Shown: positions 1-11,312 of the stretch, piece by piece | How the letters are laid out: each line of letters begins with the position of its first letter | Numbering within the stretch: the first letter of the stretch is position 1 | Assembly (NCBI GenBank): GCA_036571765.1 | Contig: BROE01000005.1 | Span: 6,183,614 to 6,247,613 of the forward strand | Direction of reading: 5' to 3' | DNA length: 64,000 nucleotides | DNA from: Plecoglossus altivelis | Taxonomy: Eukaryota > Chordata > Actinopteri > Osmeriformes > Plecoglossidae | Translations under genes and position numbers: made by a program | The notes under the pieces: model-generated | The model's input: the letters and a program-made list of their open reading frames with translations, nothing else | The model's database searches: none | Told to the model about the DNA's origin: nothing

Positions 1-632
1 CAGGAGGCCGGTGGGAATGTGGTGAGCGTGGTGGAGATCAGCCCCTACACGATGCACCCTGGCATGGGACTGCTTCCCCTGCAGACAGGGAAACAGCGAC
101 TGGAGTGGTGGAGGGGGTGGGGACTCAGCTAGGCTGTCCCACACGCTAGGGCCTCTCAGCTGGCCCAGGGGTCACAACCTTTTGGCTTTCGGATTCTGCG
201 GCATCTTGTGACCAGTTTCACTTCAGCTGAGAGAGGGGGAGAAGAGAGCGCGAGAGAGAGAGGGGGGGGGAGAAGGGGAGGGCGAGGGGAGGGGAGGCAA
301 GAGTTTACAGAGAGAGAGAAAGTGATTGTTGTGAAAGTCCATTCATCGATGTCAGATGTGCCTCCCTGAAATGTGTACCTTCATGGTGGGTGGGGGTGGT
401 GGTTGGAGGGGGCGTACCTGCCTGGGCCAAGAGTAATTATAAGCAGAAGCGGACCAGTGGTTTGGATGTTGCGCGCCTCATTACGGCCCGTGAGACAGAG
501 CTCGCCGCAGGCGTAACTCATCTGTGACACATCGCATTTTCTTTAAAGTGAGGAAGCTAAAAGTAGGTTCCAAGATGGACCCGTACATATATTCATGCAC
601 AAAGATGGCAGTCTGTGTCTTTCCTCTGCGTG
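1..632. other. Noncoding edge region with GA-rich tract
   Basis: The first 130 bases are complex and have one open frame (including SVVEISPYTMHPG), but it matches no protein I recognise. A GA/GGGA-rich tract occupies about 235-325. The remainder is unique noncoding sequence. Confidence 0.5.
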
Positions 633-727
633 TGAGCGAGTGAGTGAGATAGTAAGAGAGTGAGTAAAAGAGATAGAGAGATAGTGAAAGAGTAAGAGAG
701 AGTGAGTGAGTGAGTGAGTGAGTGAGT

Positions 728-768
<41 letters not shown>
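633..768. repeat. (GAGT)n and (GA)n microsatellite
   Basis: Interrupted GAGT units pass into a pure GA run of about 40 bases at 730-768. Confidence 0.95.
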
Positions 769-772
<4 letters not shown>

Positions 773-890
773 CGAGAGCACGCCAAACGCCATGTGGATT
801 CTGTCTTTAGAAGTGTATGGAACCCCTCCATAGTTTTGTTGGGGCTTGTTTTGTATGTATTGACTGCATATACTCAGAGTTCAGAGAGCC

Positions 891-960
891 TGTGTGTGTG
901 TGTGTGTGCGTGCGTGTGTGTGTCTGTGTGTGTGTCTGTGTGTGTGTCTGTCTGTCTGTC
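891..960. repeat. (GT)n/(CTGT)n microsatellite
   Basis: A compound GT repeat ends in CTGT units. Confidence 0.95.
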
Positions 961-970
961 AAAGCAGGAG

Positions 971-1633
971 GCAAAATTCTCTCAGTCCTGGTTCTAGTAT
1001 CTAGTATGGTTCTAGTATCACACTCATGGTTCAGTTCCTGGTCCTTTCCCCAGTTCCAGCCCCTAGTTCCATTCCTGGCCCTAGTCTGGATCTTAGTGTG
1101 GTTCTAGTCCTGGTTCCAGGCAACTAGGCCTGGGCCTCAGTCCTCGTTGTCTTGCCATGCCCTGGAACCCTTGGACGGCCTCCTTCCTGCCGTAAATGTC
1201 ATAGTCCTCCTCATGAAGATATATGAACAACTTCAGCCAAAATGATATGATCTATAAACAGCAGCACGTCCTCATGTCTTCTATCACACCACCACAGAAT
1301 AACACTGCAAGCAGAACGTGCCGCTTGCGATAGCGTTTCATGCTGATTAAATCTGTTTACGTTTTAGATCTGTGCTGATGTTAATTGAACATTTTGGTCA
1401 TGCAAACTCTTGAACATTTGCATTTTTATTAGATAGGTATGAACATTGGGTTCCGCATGAGCTTTTAACAGTGCAGAACAGGACAAGCTGGATTTTCAAT
1501 GCAATGAGAAGTACACTTTAGTCAATTAATTGTATCTGGACGAGCATTAGTGACTATAGCAGATGTTTGGACGGAGTTCAGTTTGTTGAGGTCCTCTGAC
1601 AATCCCAGATAGTTTCCATTTAACTTTCCATTT

Positions 1634-1636
<3 letters not shown>
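971..1636. other. Unique noncoding sequence
   Basis: The first 150 bases are a very degenerate array of CTGGTTCTAGT-like units. From 1190 the sequence is AT-rich and unique, with no ORF of interest. Confidence 0.5.

Positions 1637-1695
<59 letters not shown>
1637..1695. repeat. (CT)n microsatellite
   Basis: A near-pure CT run of about 55 bases is followed by CA-rich sequence to about 1750. Confidence 0.95.
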
Positions 1696-1749
1696 CCACA
1701 CGCACTCACACTATCTCTCTCACACAGACAAGCACACACGCACACTTCA

Positions 1750-3340
1750 TCACACCCAAGACAGAACCAAGAAAAAACAAACATTGTACCTCTGAACATC
1801 CAATCAGTTGTCCAATGCACAAAGATTTCTCCTGAAATCAGCTGTCTGTATATGTGTATGGTGTTGTTCTGCGTCTGGCTCTATATCTGGTGGGTCTGCC
1901 AGGTATTTTTAGGGTCTTGAGGCTGCGGAGGACGGCATCGCGCCTCCTTCGTGCTCTGCTATCTCGGTGGGGGTGGGGGTGGGGGGGCAGTGGGGGGGAC
2001 CAGACCACTGACGTGGTGGTCTTCTGCCTGCTATCGCTGTCTGTTCCTGTGCTCTTACCTCTGCAAGCACCAGGAACACCTAGTGTCATCCTCTGCTGTG
2101 CTTAAGCTGTTTGTTCGACATCGTCACAAACCTAGTGGGTGTTTCGCGTCGGTGTGGCTTCTGCTGTCAAACACTGAAGCAAATGCACACGGGTACGTAT
2201 GTGCCGTAAAACACACACACACACACACACACACCAATGTACATAAATGCAACTCTCTACTACCAGTTGGCTCCACCTTATATTTTGGTTGCCAACCATT
2301 GAGGCAGAAGTTAGAGGCAAGATATGTTTCTTGCTTTTTTTCTTTCCTGTTCCAGTTCCTTGCTGACGATACCCACACACACGCAGACCCTCAAACTCCT
2401 CAAGACAACTATGAGGAAGAACAGTCCTGCTTTCAGAGCCTGCAACACACCAGAGTACCAGCTACTACTTACTGTAATGACTAAGTTACTCTGTAGTAGC
2501 AAACGGATCCATACTCGGTAAACATTGAATTATGGGGCTCTTTTTTTACCAGCTTCATAGGCCTGGAAGTGACAGGCTGGGGGTGGAGAGGGTCTAGCCA
2601 GCTGTAGCAGAGCCAGACTGGGGCTTGGAGAGGGTCTAACCAGCTGTAGCAGAGCCAGGCTGGGGCTTGGAGGCTCCAGCAAGCAGGCTTTCAACCTGAG
2701 CATATCTGCTGCACTTATCTGATGCTGGAAGCACATGATTCACTGGACTGAGTCATTCCAATGCTGCACCTGTACACATACATAACACCAAGGCTGGAAC
2801 AGAAGCTAGACTTGGCCTTCACAGGACACAAAGAGAAAGAAGATTCTATGCTTGGTCTTGTGCGTCTGTGTACTTGGTTGTGGTTTACTGCATTGTGTTC
2901 GGCATGTGCGTGGACATGCATTTTCAGTTTTTTACTCTTTTCATTTCTGTTTCTCACCAGATGATTGTGACAAAGGGGGCTGTTCTTGAGGGGTGCATTT
3001 ACCTCAGTTCTCACCACAACCTGTGCTCTCTTTCTTTGTGCGCGCGCGTGTTCAGGGTAATACAATCATCAGCACTTCTAGTCGTGTTCCACCCGTCACG
3101 TGCAGGGCAGAGGCGATAGTTTCATGGGAAGCAGTTCTGACACTAATATCTAGATATCTCACCAAGGTTACATTCGCTTCCTGCTCGACAAACTGACAGG
3201 TGGCTTTCACATTTCTAAGAACATGTTAACAAGAGAAATGTGAGAAATGCCTTATTGAAATGTATATGAGATGGCTGAAATTCATTCATTCCTAACATTG
3301 GGAGACCTCAGGGCAGAGAACACAATGTGCTTGTGGTCAA
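1750..3340. other. Noncoding sequence with short repeats
   Basis: Holds a G-rich stretch (1966-1998), a short (CA)n (2210-2234) and a 42-bp minisatellite of just over two copies (2573-2672, unit containing gccagctgtagcagagcc). The rest is unique sequence without recognisable exons. Confidence 0.5.
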
Positions 3341-3660
3341 CACACACACACACCTACACCTACACACACACACACACACACCGACACACACACACACCGA
3401 CATACACACATCTACACACGCAAATACTCAAACCCCAGATGTCATCAAATGTGTAAGTTCTTGGTATCCACAGGAAGTGGATGAACACATTCATGACTCA
3501 CTCTGTAGCTCACTCTTAGGTGGGGAGGACGAGATAGAGGGAGAGCAAGGGAGGGAGAGAGAGAGAGAGAGAGAGAGAGGAAAAGAGAGGGAGGCAGTGA
3601 GAGAGAGCAGAAAAGCAATGGGGGAGAGAGAGGGAGAGAGAGACGATATCTGTGGGCACG
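3341..3660. repeat. (CA)n and (GA)n microsatellites
   Basis: An interrupted CA array occupies 3341-3424 and a GA-rich array 3536-3650. The short unique spacer carries no feature. Confidence 0.9.
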
Positions 3661-3684
3661 GAGAGGAGATAGCTGCTCACAGCA

Positions 3685-3698
3685 GTTGCCATGGTAAC
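3685..3698. promoter_or_regulatory. RFX X-box motif
   Basis: GTTGCCATGGTAAC is an exact match to the RFX-family X-box consensus GTTRCCATGGNRAC. It lies between a GA-rich tract and an 86-bp tandem duplication. No gene start is visible nearby, so any role would be as a distal element. Confidence 0.5.
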
Positions 3699-3780
3699 CG
3701 CCTCTCGTCAGCACTCTCGCAAACACGCAGGAGCGGCACACTCACAAAGGCAAGGCCGCCACGCTTCTCAGAATGTGTGA

Positions 3781-3957
3781 GGTGGACACAGGCAGGCCCA
3801 TGAATTATTCTGAGTATGCTCCATGGGTGGGTGTGTGCGCGAAGGAGGTGGTGGTGGAGGGGGGGGGGTGGACACAGGCAGGCCCATGAATTATTCTGAG
3901 TATGCTCCATGGGTGGGTGTGTGCGCGAAGGAGGTGGTGGTCGGAGGGGGGGGGGGG
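3781..3957. repeat. 86-bp tandem duplication
   Basis: The segment beginning ggtggacacaggcaggccc at 3781 is repeated at 3867 with almost no change apart from the length of the terminal G run. The near identity implies a recent duplication or a local assembly artefact. Confidence 0.9.
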
Positions 3958-4082
3958 TAACGTGCGTGTGAGCAGAGGTGTCTGTGGGTGTGAGTAGGTG
4001 CGTGTGGGTGTGTTTGTGTGGGGGGAGGGGGGGAGGGGTGTGACGTGATCTCTTTTTCACCCAGTGTTCTTGCCGGTTGTGA

Positions 4083-4125
4083 ATGTCCATGTGTGCGCGT
4101 GTGTGTGTGCGCGCATGTGTGTGCG

Positions 4126-4161
<36 letters not shown>
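4083..4161. repeat. (GT)n microsatellite
   Basis: GT/GC-interrupted array with a pure GT run at its end. G-rich sequence precedes it from 3935. Confidence 0.9.
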
Positions 4162-4164
<3 letters not shown>

Positions 4165-5143
4165 GCACTGATCAGTCAGCCCTCTGCAGAAGATTAGCAG
4201 GTGACCATGGCATAAACAACCCGGCTACTACACTAAAACTTCTATATACACCTTCCAGACAGTGTGTATAATATATGGAAGCACTCTTATCTTGTGTTGA
4301 TACTGAAGGTGATTAACGGCTGCCCAGGACAGGCTACTGTGTAAACGCTCGTTTAATCCCACCCGTTCAGGACCAGTGCCACGCTTCCATCTGTGTATAC
4401 GAGTCCGCATATTAAAGACTACATCCACCATACAGCACTGACAAATGGGCCCGACTACAGGTCTCCGACACTTAGCAAGGAATCCTGCCCTCCAGAGCGA
4501 TTAGCCGCAGCGCTGCAGGTTGTTTCACGTCGGCATCATTCCAGCGTTCTTGTAGTCTGGTTCAGACGCTGGGCTTGGAGGGCTGGGAGGAAATATGTCT
4601 GGCCTGATTGATCTGTGAATTTAATCTGGGTTTTGAAGAAGGAATTATTCATGAAACCGAAATACACAAAGCCGTTCCCCCTCCCTTTGACTTTAGCATG
4701 TCTTTTGTGCAGAAGTTGCTTGGAAATGACGCAGGAACATGAGACAGGTACTTTTAGCAAGAGCTATGGGTATTTTTCGCCTCGTCATGATCCCAGACAT
4801 CTTGTATCAGCGTGATGGATAAATTGCTTCCTTTTGACTGATTTAGCAGTGTAAATATAGCCAGAACGTGCACAGAGAGGGACGCATCTCTTTAGGGTGA
4901 ATACGTCTGCTTCCAAACCACGTACATGCGTATTTGTGACTTGGCCGAAGAGGCCTCTTTCTCTCTCTCAGTCAGACGTGGAGTCCTCCCTGGCTGAAGT
5001 GTGCATGTGCGACCAGCAGAGGGCAGGCTACTCCTGCTCTCTGACTTGGCTTGGCTGCTAAAGGCTCACTAGAACACACACACACATCAGACTTGTCTTT
5101 GACTTCTCACCTTCCTTCCTTCCTTCCTCTCTATTTATGTTGC

Positions 5144-5150
<7 letters not shown>
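4162..5150. other. Unique noncoding sequence
   Basis: About 1 kb of complex sequence with no repeat and no recognisable exon on either strand. It contains the CTCF-like motif at 5013. Confidence 0.5.
5013..5026 (+). promoter_or_regulatory. CTCF core-like motif
   Basis: CCAGCAGAGGGCAG fits the vertebrate CTCF core CCASYAGRKGGCRS at every position. A one-mismatch relative lies at 40184-40197. Single motif matches of this kind are common by chance. Confidence 0.35.
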
Positions 5151-5183
<33 letters not shown>

Positions 5184-5262
5184 GTCTTCTCTCTCTGCAT
5201 CTCTCTCTCCCACTCTCTTTTCCCCTGTCTGTCTGTCTCTCTCTCTTTCTCTCTCTCTACCC
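5151..5262. repeat. (CT)n tract
   Basis: CT-rich array of about 110 bases followed by a C10 run at 5263-5272. Confidence 0.9.
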
Positions 5263-5272
5263 CCCCCCCCCT

Positions 5273-5488
5273 TGGAGGAGATGAGTGTGTGCTGCCTGCC
5301 CTCGGCCAATCAGAGAGCAGTAACAGAGGCTAGAGGGGGGCTAAGAGGCCATGAGAACCTCCCCCCCCCACAGACACACGTCCTCGTCCCTTCACCACAA
5401 CCACTTCTGCTATCACCCCTGTCGACACTCACACACTCCATCACCCAGCAGAACAAGAACACACACACACACCACGCACGCCCTATGT

Positions 5489-5522
<34 letters not shown>

Positions 5523-5960
5523 AGAGAGGAGTGTGTCCACCTGTCCATCTCATCTCAAATCCGAAAATGAAAATGGCTGTTGAATGCAAAGCAGTTTTGT
5601 GACGTTTCTCCTCAGGCGGTGATTGCCCCATGTTGACCACCAGGCAGCTTGTGCATAGCCTGTTCCCAGGGTCAAGTTCCCCTTTTCTAAAAAGGCTTGA
5701 AATGCTTCGTGATCTCCATTCCCACGCAGACACACGTCTCCTCCCCACAGCGTGGGCAAGTCCCTTTGTCACACTGTCCCCACGTCTATAGAGGCTGTCC
5801 TTCAGTCTGTTTCTCTGCCTCTCACTGTCTCCCTGGTTGTGATTAAACACATTCAGTGTCTTGTCGATATATATATTGAAAATAAGTCGGTATTATCACA
5901 GGTTGATCTTTTCATCTTTCCAATTAAGGATTCTGTTTTTCTTCTTCTGTCTCTTTCTCT

Positions 5961-5996
<36 letters not shown>

Positions 5997-6398
5997 CCAT
6001 GTGTGTGTCTCTTGACCTGTGTGTGAACCTTCACCCCGGTATGACAGGTTTTAAAAGTGTGCTGCCACACCAGGCAGAAGTGAAACTTGTGGATGTGTGG
6101 CTTTTGGTTCTTGTGTGTGTGCATGTGTGTGTCTGTGCGTGCGTGTGTGTGCGCGTGTGTGCATGTGTGTGTGTGTGTGTACCCATACTCCTAGCAGGCG
6201 CATGCCATCACCCAGAGCATTCAGCTCTTTCTCTTCTCTTCCGTTCTCCTTCTATCTCTTTCTGTCTCTCTATCTTTCAAGATAAGTGGGCTCACTTTGG
6301 TGTGGTCACACGTACACCTTGCGCAGCCCAACGAGAGGTCACAGTCATACTCTCAGCTCTCTCTCTCTCTCTCTCTCACTCTCTCTCTCTATCACTCA

Positions 6399-6430
<32 letters not shown>

Positions 6431-6540
6431 AACATAGTGAGGTCTGCACGTACTCACCCAGTATGGTGCACGTACCCAACAGCATCCGTTAGTCTCACAC
6501 CACCTGGGAACGGAAAGTCACAGTTTCTATGTTTCAACTG
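5273..6540. other. Noncoding sequence with several GT/CT/CA arrays
   Basis: Microsatellites occur at 5490-5519 (GT), 5958-5996 (GT), 6113-6182 (GT/GC) and 6355-6432 (CT then CA). Between them is unique sequence without a recognisable exon. Confidence 0.55.
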
Positions 6541-6589
6541 TATGTGTGTGTGTGTCATACATACATACACACACACACACACACCCACA

Positions 6590-6623
6590 CTTATAGGATA
6601 CACGTGCACGTGTATCCTATAAG
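6590..6623. repeat. Perfect 34-bp palindrome with two abutting E-boxes
   Basis: Each base from 6590 to 6606 pairs with its mirror from 6623 back to 6607. The centre is CACGTGCACGTG, two canonical E-boxes side by side. Immediately to the left, 6541-6588 is a (TG)n-to-(CA)n inversion that is itself an imperfect inverted repeat. The structure ends just before a dispersed-repeat-like segment. It could extrude as a cruciform. Confidence 0.9.
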
Positions 6624-6630
6624 CCAGTAA

Positions 6631-6890
6631 CATCAGAATCAGAATTGGTTTTATTCGCCATGCAAGATATACAAGCACAGAATTTACTGTGGCAGGGAAG
6701 TGCAAACATAGAACATATAAGAAACATAATGCAGGTAGAACATACATGCGTGCCTGTTATTACAGTGGGGTCTGTACCCTTGTTTGCAAGTGTTGTCATG
6801 TCTGGTGAAGTTCTCTGCGTTGGAATACGATCCACCAGGGATCTCCTGAGCTGGGACAGAGATGGGAGTGTGGGAAACAGAGAACTGGAG
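6631..6890. mobile_element. Probable interspersed repeat fragment of teleost type
   Basis: The motif cagaatcagaattggtttt followed by attcgccatgcaagatatac resembles a very common dispersed repeat end in fish genomes that I know by its sequence style. I cannot name the family with certainty. No open reading frame of a transposase or reverse transcriptase is present, so this would be a truncated or non-autonomous copy. Confidence 0.45.
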
Positions 6891-7507
6891 GTGTGAAGGC
6901 TTTTTTTTTTACCTCTTTCTGTTTACGTCAGAGAGACTTACAAAGTGAAATGAGTGTCATTCTGAAACCGTGTTAGCAGAGCTCGGATTCAAGCAGAGCT
7001 TCAAGTGTTTTTGCGCGCATCAACCTGCAACTGTTTCCGTGAACGTTTGCTTGGTCCGAAGAGATCATCTGGTGTTGAGAGAGGGGAAAAGAGGTTGGCA
7101 GATGAGCCAGATCAGAAATAGAGAAGCCAGGGAGAAGGCCAGAGGAAGTTGCCAGGGCGACCGGGTTCAGCTGAAAATGATTCACCCACTGATGGAGTTT
7201 CCAGCAAAAGGTCTTTCTGCTGCTTTGCCAATAACCTTCCACCCTTCCTCCATCCCTCCGTTCCATCATCCATCAGCATCCCCCTCCCCCTCCCTCCCCC
7301 CCAACCTGGAGCGGATGTGTGGGTGGCAGTGCCCTGGGATGGAGAGAGAGATGGAGCAGAGAGACAGGGGAGTGAACAAAAAGAAGAGATTAGCCTGTGC
7401 GGCCGGCCAGGGGGAGAGGTGGAGTGGCTCAGTCCTCCTGAATGGGGCGACAGGTCAAGGGAGCAGATAGGGATGAGCGATGAGGAGGGCTGGGATGACG
7501 GAGAACT
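6891..7507. other. Unique noncoding sequence
   Basis: Complex sequence with the RFX-like motif at 7148. Open frames through 7000-7470 have no family resemblance and grade into CT repeats. Confidence 0.4.
7148..7161. promoter_or_regulatory. RFX X-box-like motif
   Basis: GTTGCCAGGGCGAC keeps the strong half-site GTTGCC and a near-consensus second half. It lies in a 600-base stretch of complex sequence. Confidence 0.4.
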
Positions 7508-7508
7508 G

Positions 7509-7539
<31 letters not shown>

Positions 7540-7613
7540 CCTCCCTCCCTCCCTCCCTCCCTCCCTCCCTCCCTCCCTCCTCTCTCTCTCTCTCTCTCTC
7601 TCTCCCTCCCTCC

Positions 7614-7681
<68 letters not shown>
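7508..7681. repeat. (CT)n/(CCCT)n microsatellite
   Basis: A 174-base array alternating CT and CCCT blocks. Confidence 0.95.
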
Positions 7682-7682
<1 letters not shown>

Positions 7683-7825
7683 GACAGATGCCACAGTCCA
7701 GACCATGAGGACAGGAAGTCGTTCATATAGAGAAGTGCTTATCTCTGGCTAGCTCAATCCTCTCTTGGGCCTTGTCAGACCTGTAACTAAAGACCCTGCC
7801 AACGACATACTCCACACCTTGCTAG

Positions 7826-7858
<33 letters not shown>

Positions 7859-9195
7859 CCCATCCGCATATCCTGGCTAACCTCCTTAACTAGACCCACC
7901 TACCAACACACACACAAATACACACTCAACCACACACTGTCTGCTCTCTTATACACTCTCTTACCGTGAATACCACTCCGTCTCTATTCCATTTCCTCTG
8001 CACAGGGCATGGGAACTCCCCTGGTCTCTTTCCTCCCACTCTCCACTCTTCCTCCTCTCCCCACTGCACCCCTGTCCTCTCAGTCACCCCCTCTCTACTC
8101 TGCCCTCTCTCCATACTTTACCCCCTCCCTCCCTCTATCATCTTCCCTCTGTCCTGCCCTCCTCGCTCTCTCCCTCTCCTGGGTACCCCTGTTCCCTCCC
8201 TGTTCCCCCTCTGTTCCCCCTGTCTTGCACTCCTCCTCTCTCATTTTTATTTCCTGTCTCCATCTGTGCCCAATCTACCCCGAGCATGCTCTCTTTTCTT
8301 TCTCGATAATTTGTTTTTGATTCCCTGGAATTAGAAAAAGCATTGTGTTCGCTCTAGCCCAGGCGAGCGCACACATACAGCCACACTCACACACAGACAC
8401 TCGCACTTACACACACACTCACACACACACTCACACACACACACACACGTACGCACACATTTTTATTGTATTATTCTATAAAAGTTCCTATAAATCACTG
8501 GTTATTAATCGGCCCCAGACGGCCCTCCCTCCCTCGCCCCCCCTTCCCTCTCCCCCTCCCTCCTTCCCTCCCTCCCTCCCCACACAAACACAGACCAGAT
8601 GCATAGGAAATGGGATGGCAAGAAGGGCACCCAGGAGACAGGCTGGGCTTTCTCTCTTTCTCTTTTCTCCCCCTTCCCTCTGTTTTCTGAGAACGTGGTT
8701 CATTTATGTAGAAATGCCCAGACCCCCAGACTCACAGAGGAAATAAAGTTCAAATTAAAGTGGAGAAAAAGGGGGGGGAAAAAAACAAAACAAAATTAAA
8801 TAATGAATATAAATCTCTACGTCCTGCCAAGCGGGCCGGTGTGTGGGACGGAGGTTAGACGTCCATCCTCTGTTGTTGAAAGCACACGGGTTCAAGCCCT
8901 GCTGCTTGGTCTGAACCCAGGTCATCTGATTAACAGTCCACACACTTACATGTGCATTCACTCCCTCTCGCTCTCTTGCTCACCCACACCCACAGGCTTG
9001 TACAGAGGGTGAAATCCCTTTGACTGATTTCACACCTGCTGTGAAATGTGTGCGTTCATGTGTGCCCTCTAACTGACACTAGACTAAGTGACAGCATCAG
9101 CCAGGGTAGCCAGACAGACGGTTTCCTCTCCATTAGTTCAGACACTTCTCAGATAAGCAGCTTCCCTTTAGCAGACCACAGTAACATACACACAC
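7682..9195. other. Noncoding sequence with pyrimidine-rich and CA tracts
   Basis: (CA)n at 7828-7858 and 8396-8460, a CCCT-rich tract at 8521-8582, and pyrimidine-biased sequence at 8020-8250. Includes the SINE-like fragment at 8826-8950. No exon recognised. Confidence 0.5.
8826..8950 (+). mobile_element. Possible tRNA-derived SINE relic
   Basis: A B-box-like motif (gggttcaagccc near 8889) sits about 60 bases downstream of a GC-rich head starting near 8828. No complete cloverleaf can be drawn, so this is not called as a tRNA gene. Confidence 0.2.
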
Positions 9196-9304
9196 CTGCA
9201 CTGCTGTCTGGCTGACTTGCTGTCTGGCTGTCCTTCCAGCTGGTTGGCTGAATGACTGGCTGGCTGTTTGACTAACTGGCTGGCTAATTGGCTGCCTGTT
9301 TGGC
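9196..9304. repeat. CTGG-rich degenerate minisatellite
   Basis: Irregular repeats of ctggctg and gctgactggctgg over about 110 bases. Confidence 0.8.
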
Positions 9305-10400
9305 GGAGTGAGACAGTCACTATGAAAGGACAACAAACCACAGGAGAAAAAGAAAGCAAGCAAATGAGTGGTGTAGGGAGGAGGACGGAAGTACTGAGAG
9401 AAAGAGCAGAGATGGCAAGAGGAAGAGAGAGCGAGAGAGGATGTGGATGACAAGCAAACGGTCTACTCGGTCCCACCCTGTCCTGTGCCTCTGCGTCCAA
9501 GCGTCTGTGTGCACTCTGAACCGTTCACAGAGAGAGCGCGGCAGAAAATGTGAGCAATGTGCTGTTGGCTGCAGGTCGCAGGAGGAGAGTTCTCGTTCTG
9601 AGGCATGCTGGGACAGCCTGCAGAGTTCTGCCAAAAGCAACATGGTGCTGTGTTCCCTCGCTAGTGCAGGAGGGGTGACAGGAGGGGGCGGCGGAGAAGA
9701 GGGGGAGGGATCGGGAGGGAGGGGGGGGGGGGGGCATGTTGGTCTGTAAAAGAGGGGTTCCCCAAGGTACCCCTCTGGCTGCTTTCCGGAAGACCCAATT
9801 TTGGGTTCACGGAGTGCAGAAACTGGGACGTTGCCGGGACGCCCTGTCTCTCCTCTCCGTTGCCAGGGCAACAAGCGCACAGGTCACATCGTCTCAGAAC
9901 AGATCCATGACACAGACACAGACAGGCTCTGGATTCTCAGACAGACTGGGGAGAAAACGCACAGAAATGTATTCCCCCCTCCCCCCCATTGGTCAGAATG
10001 GGAGGTGAATTGAGTGACAGTGTTTGGTGGCGTCCCACTGCCAGGTGTTTCTTGTGAAGAGGAGAGATCCAGAACTCGTTTCGTCGTGTCTGGAGCGGGT
10101 CCGAGGTGAGGTAGAGAGCAGGAACCCAGCCCGGACTACAGATGTCCACTCTCAGTGGCCTGTTATCCGACCAGCGCTTGCCAACACAGGCGCCCCACAT
10201 CGCTACAAATATGTAAATATGTTGACTTGGAAGGATGGTCTCTTCTCTTCCGACCTTGCGGCACTTTGGGAGAGTGTGAGACAGCGAAGAGGAGAGAAAA
10301 CAGCTCCAGCGCTCCTTATAAGGGCTTGCTCTGGGCCCAAACGCCAGCTTCTCATCACTTTCTACTCCTCTGGGCCATTACGCTACGGGAGGAACACACA
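9305..10400. other. Mostly unique noncoding sequence with G-rich tract
   Basis: 9667-9735 is strongly G-rich and ends in a run of about 16 G. 9740-10400 is complex sequence carrying the RFX X-box at 9859. Open frames exist but match nothing recognised. Confidence 0.45.
9859..9872. promoter_or_regulatory. RFX X-box motif (perfect inverted half-sites)
   Basis: GTTGCCAGGGCAAC consists of two perfect inverted GTTGCC half-sites separated by two bases. A further half-site (cgttgccggg) lies 30 bases upstream. The setting is unique, complex sequence with no gene start recognised. Confidence 0.5.
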
Positions 10401-10573
10401 GACCCCGAACACACACACACACACACATCCACACCATTAAAACAGAGTGTGCTGAAAAAGTACCACTGTTCTATGTCCTACAAGTCCAGAGCTGAAACAT
10501 GATTGGAGCACAGTCTGGAGAGCAACAGTTTGTTGCATATTTTTCAGTGTCAGTACAACCTCCCTGTTCACGA

Positions 10574-10576
<3 letters not shown>

Positions 10577-10628
<52 letters not shown>
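10577..10628. repeat. (CA)n microsatellite
   Basis: A pure CA run of about 50 bases; a shorter CA run lies at 10409-10430. Confidence 0.95.
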
Positions 10629-10630
<2 letters not shown>

Positions 10631-10631
10631 T

Positions 10632-11312
10632 TGTGCATTTGGCTGTGTTTAAATGTGTTGGCCTATATTGAACAGTTGTTGGCTGTGTTGGTCTATGTTG
10701 AAAGTATTGATGTGTTAGACTGTGTTGCAGGTGTTAGGCTGCGTTGAGGTGTGCTGTATGGTATTAGGATGTGTTGAGCTGCATTGGGCTATGTTGAGGT
10801 GTGTTGGCTTGTGTTAAGGTGTGTTGGCTTGTGACAAAGTGTGTTGGGCAGTGTTGAGTTGGTGAATTGTGCTGAGGTGTGTTGGGTTGTGTTAAAGTGT
10901 GTTGGGCTGCGTTAAGTATTGTTGGGTTCTGTTAAGTTGTGTTGGGTTGTGATGTGGAGGTGTGTTGAGAGGTGTTGGGTTGTGTTGAGATGTAGAGGTG
11001 TGTTGAGAGGTGTTGGATTGTGTGGATGTGTGTTAAGATGTGTTGAGAGGTGTTGGATTGTGTGGATGTGTGTTTAAAATGTGTAGGGTTGTGTTGTGTT
11101 AAGATGTGGAGGAGTGTTGGGTTGTGATGTGTTAGGGTGTGTAGGGTTGTGTGGATGTGTATTAAGGTGTGGAGGTGTGTTAGGGTGTGTAGGGTGGTGT
11201 GGAGGTGTGTTAAGGTGTGTAGGGTGGTGTGGGGGTGTGCTAAGGTGTGTAGGGTGGTGTGGAGGTGTGTTAAGGTGTGTAGGGTGGTGTGGAGGTGTGT
11301 TGAGGGGTGTTG
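10632..11312. repeat. Degenerate GT-rich minisatellite
   Basis: About 680 bases of variant units built on gtgttgggttgtgttgagg. Toward the 3' end they become more regular as aggtgtgttaaggtgtgtag. Pyrimidine-poor throughout on the + strand. Confidence 0.9.

Noticed and set aside
1..130. Possible coding exon at the left edge (SVVEISPYTMHPG frame)
   Set aside because: No protein family recognised, the exon borders are unclear, and it does not match SMG6.
8826..8950. tRNA gene
   Set aside because: Only a B-box-like word is present; acceptor and anticodon stems cannot be paired.
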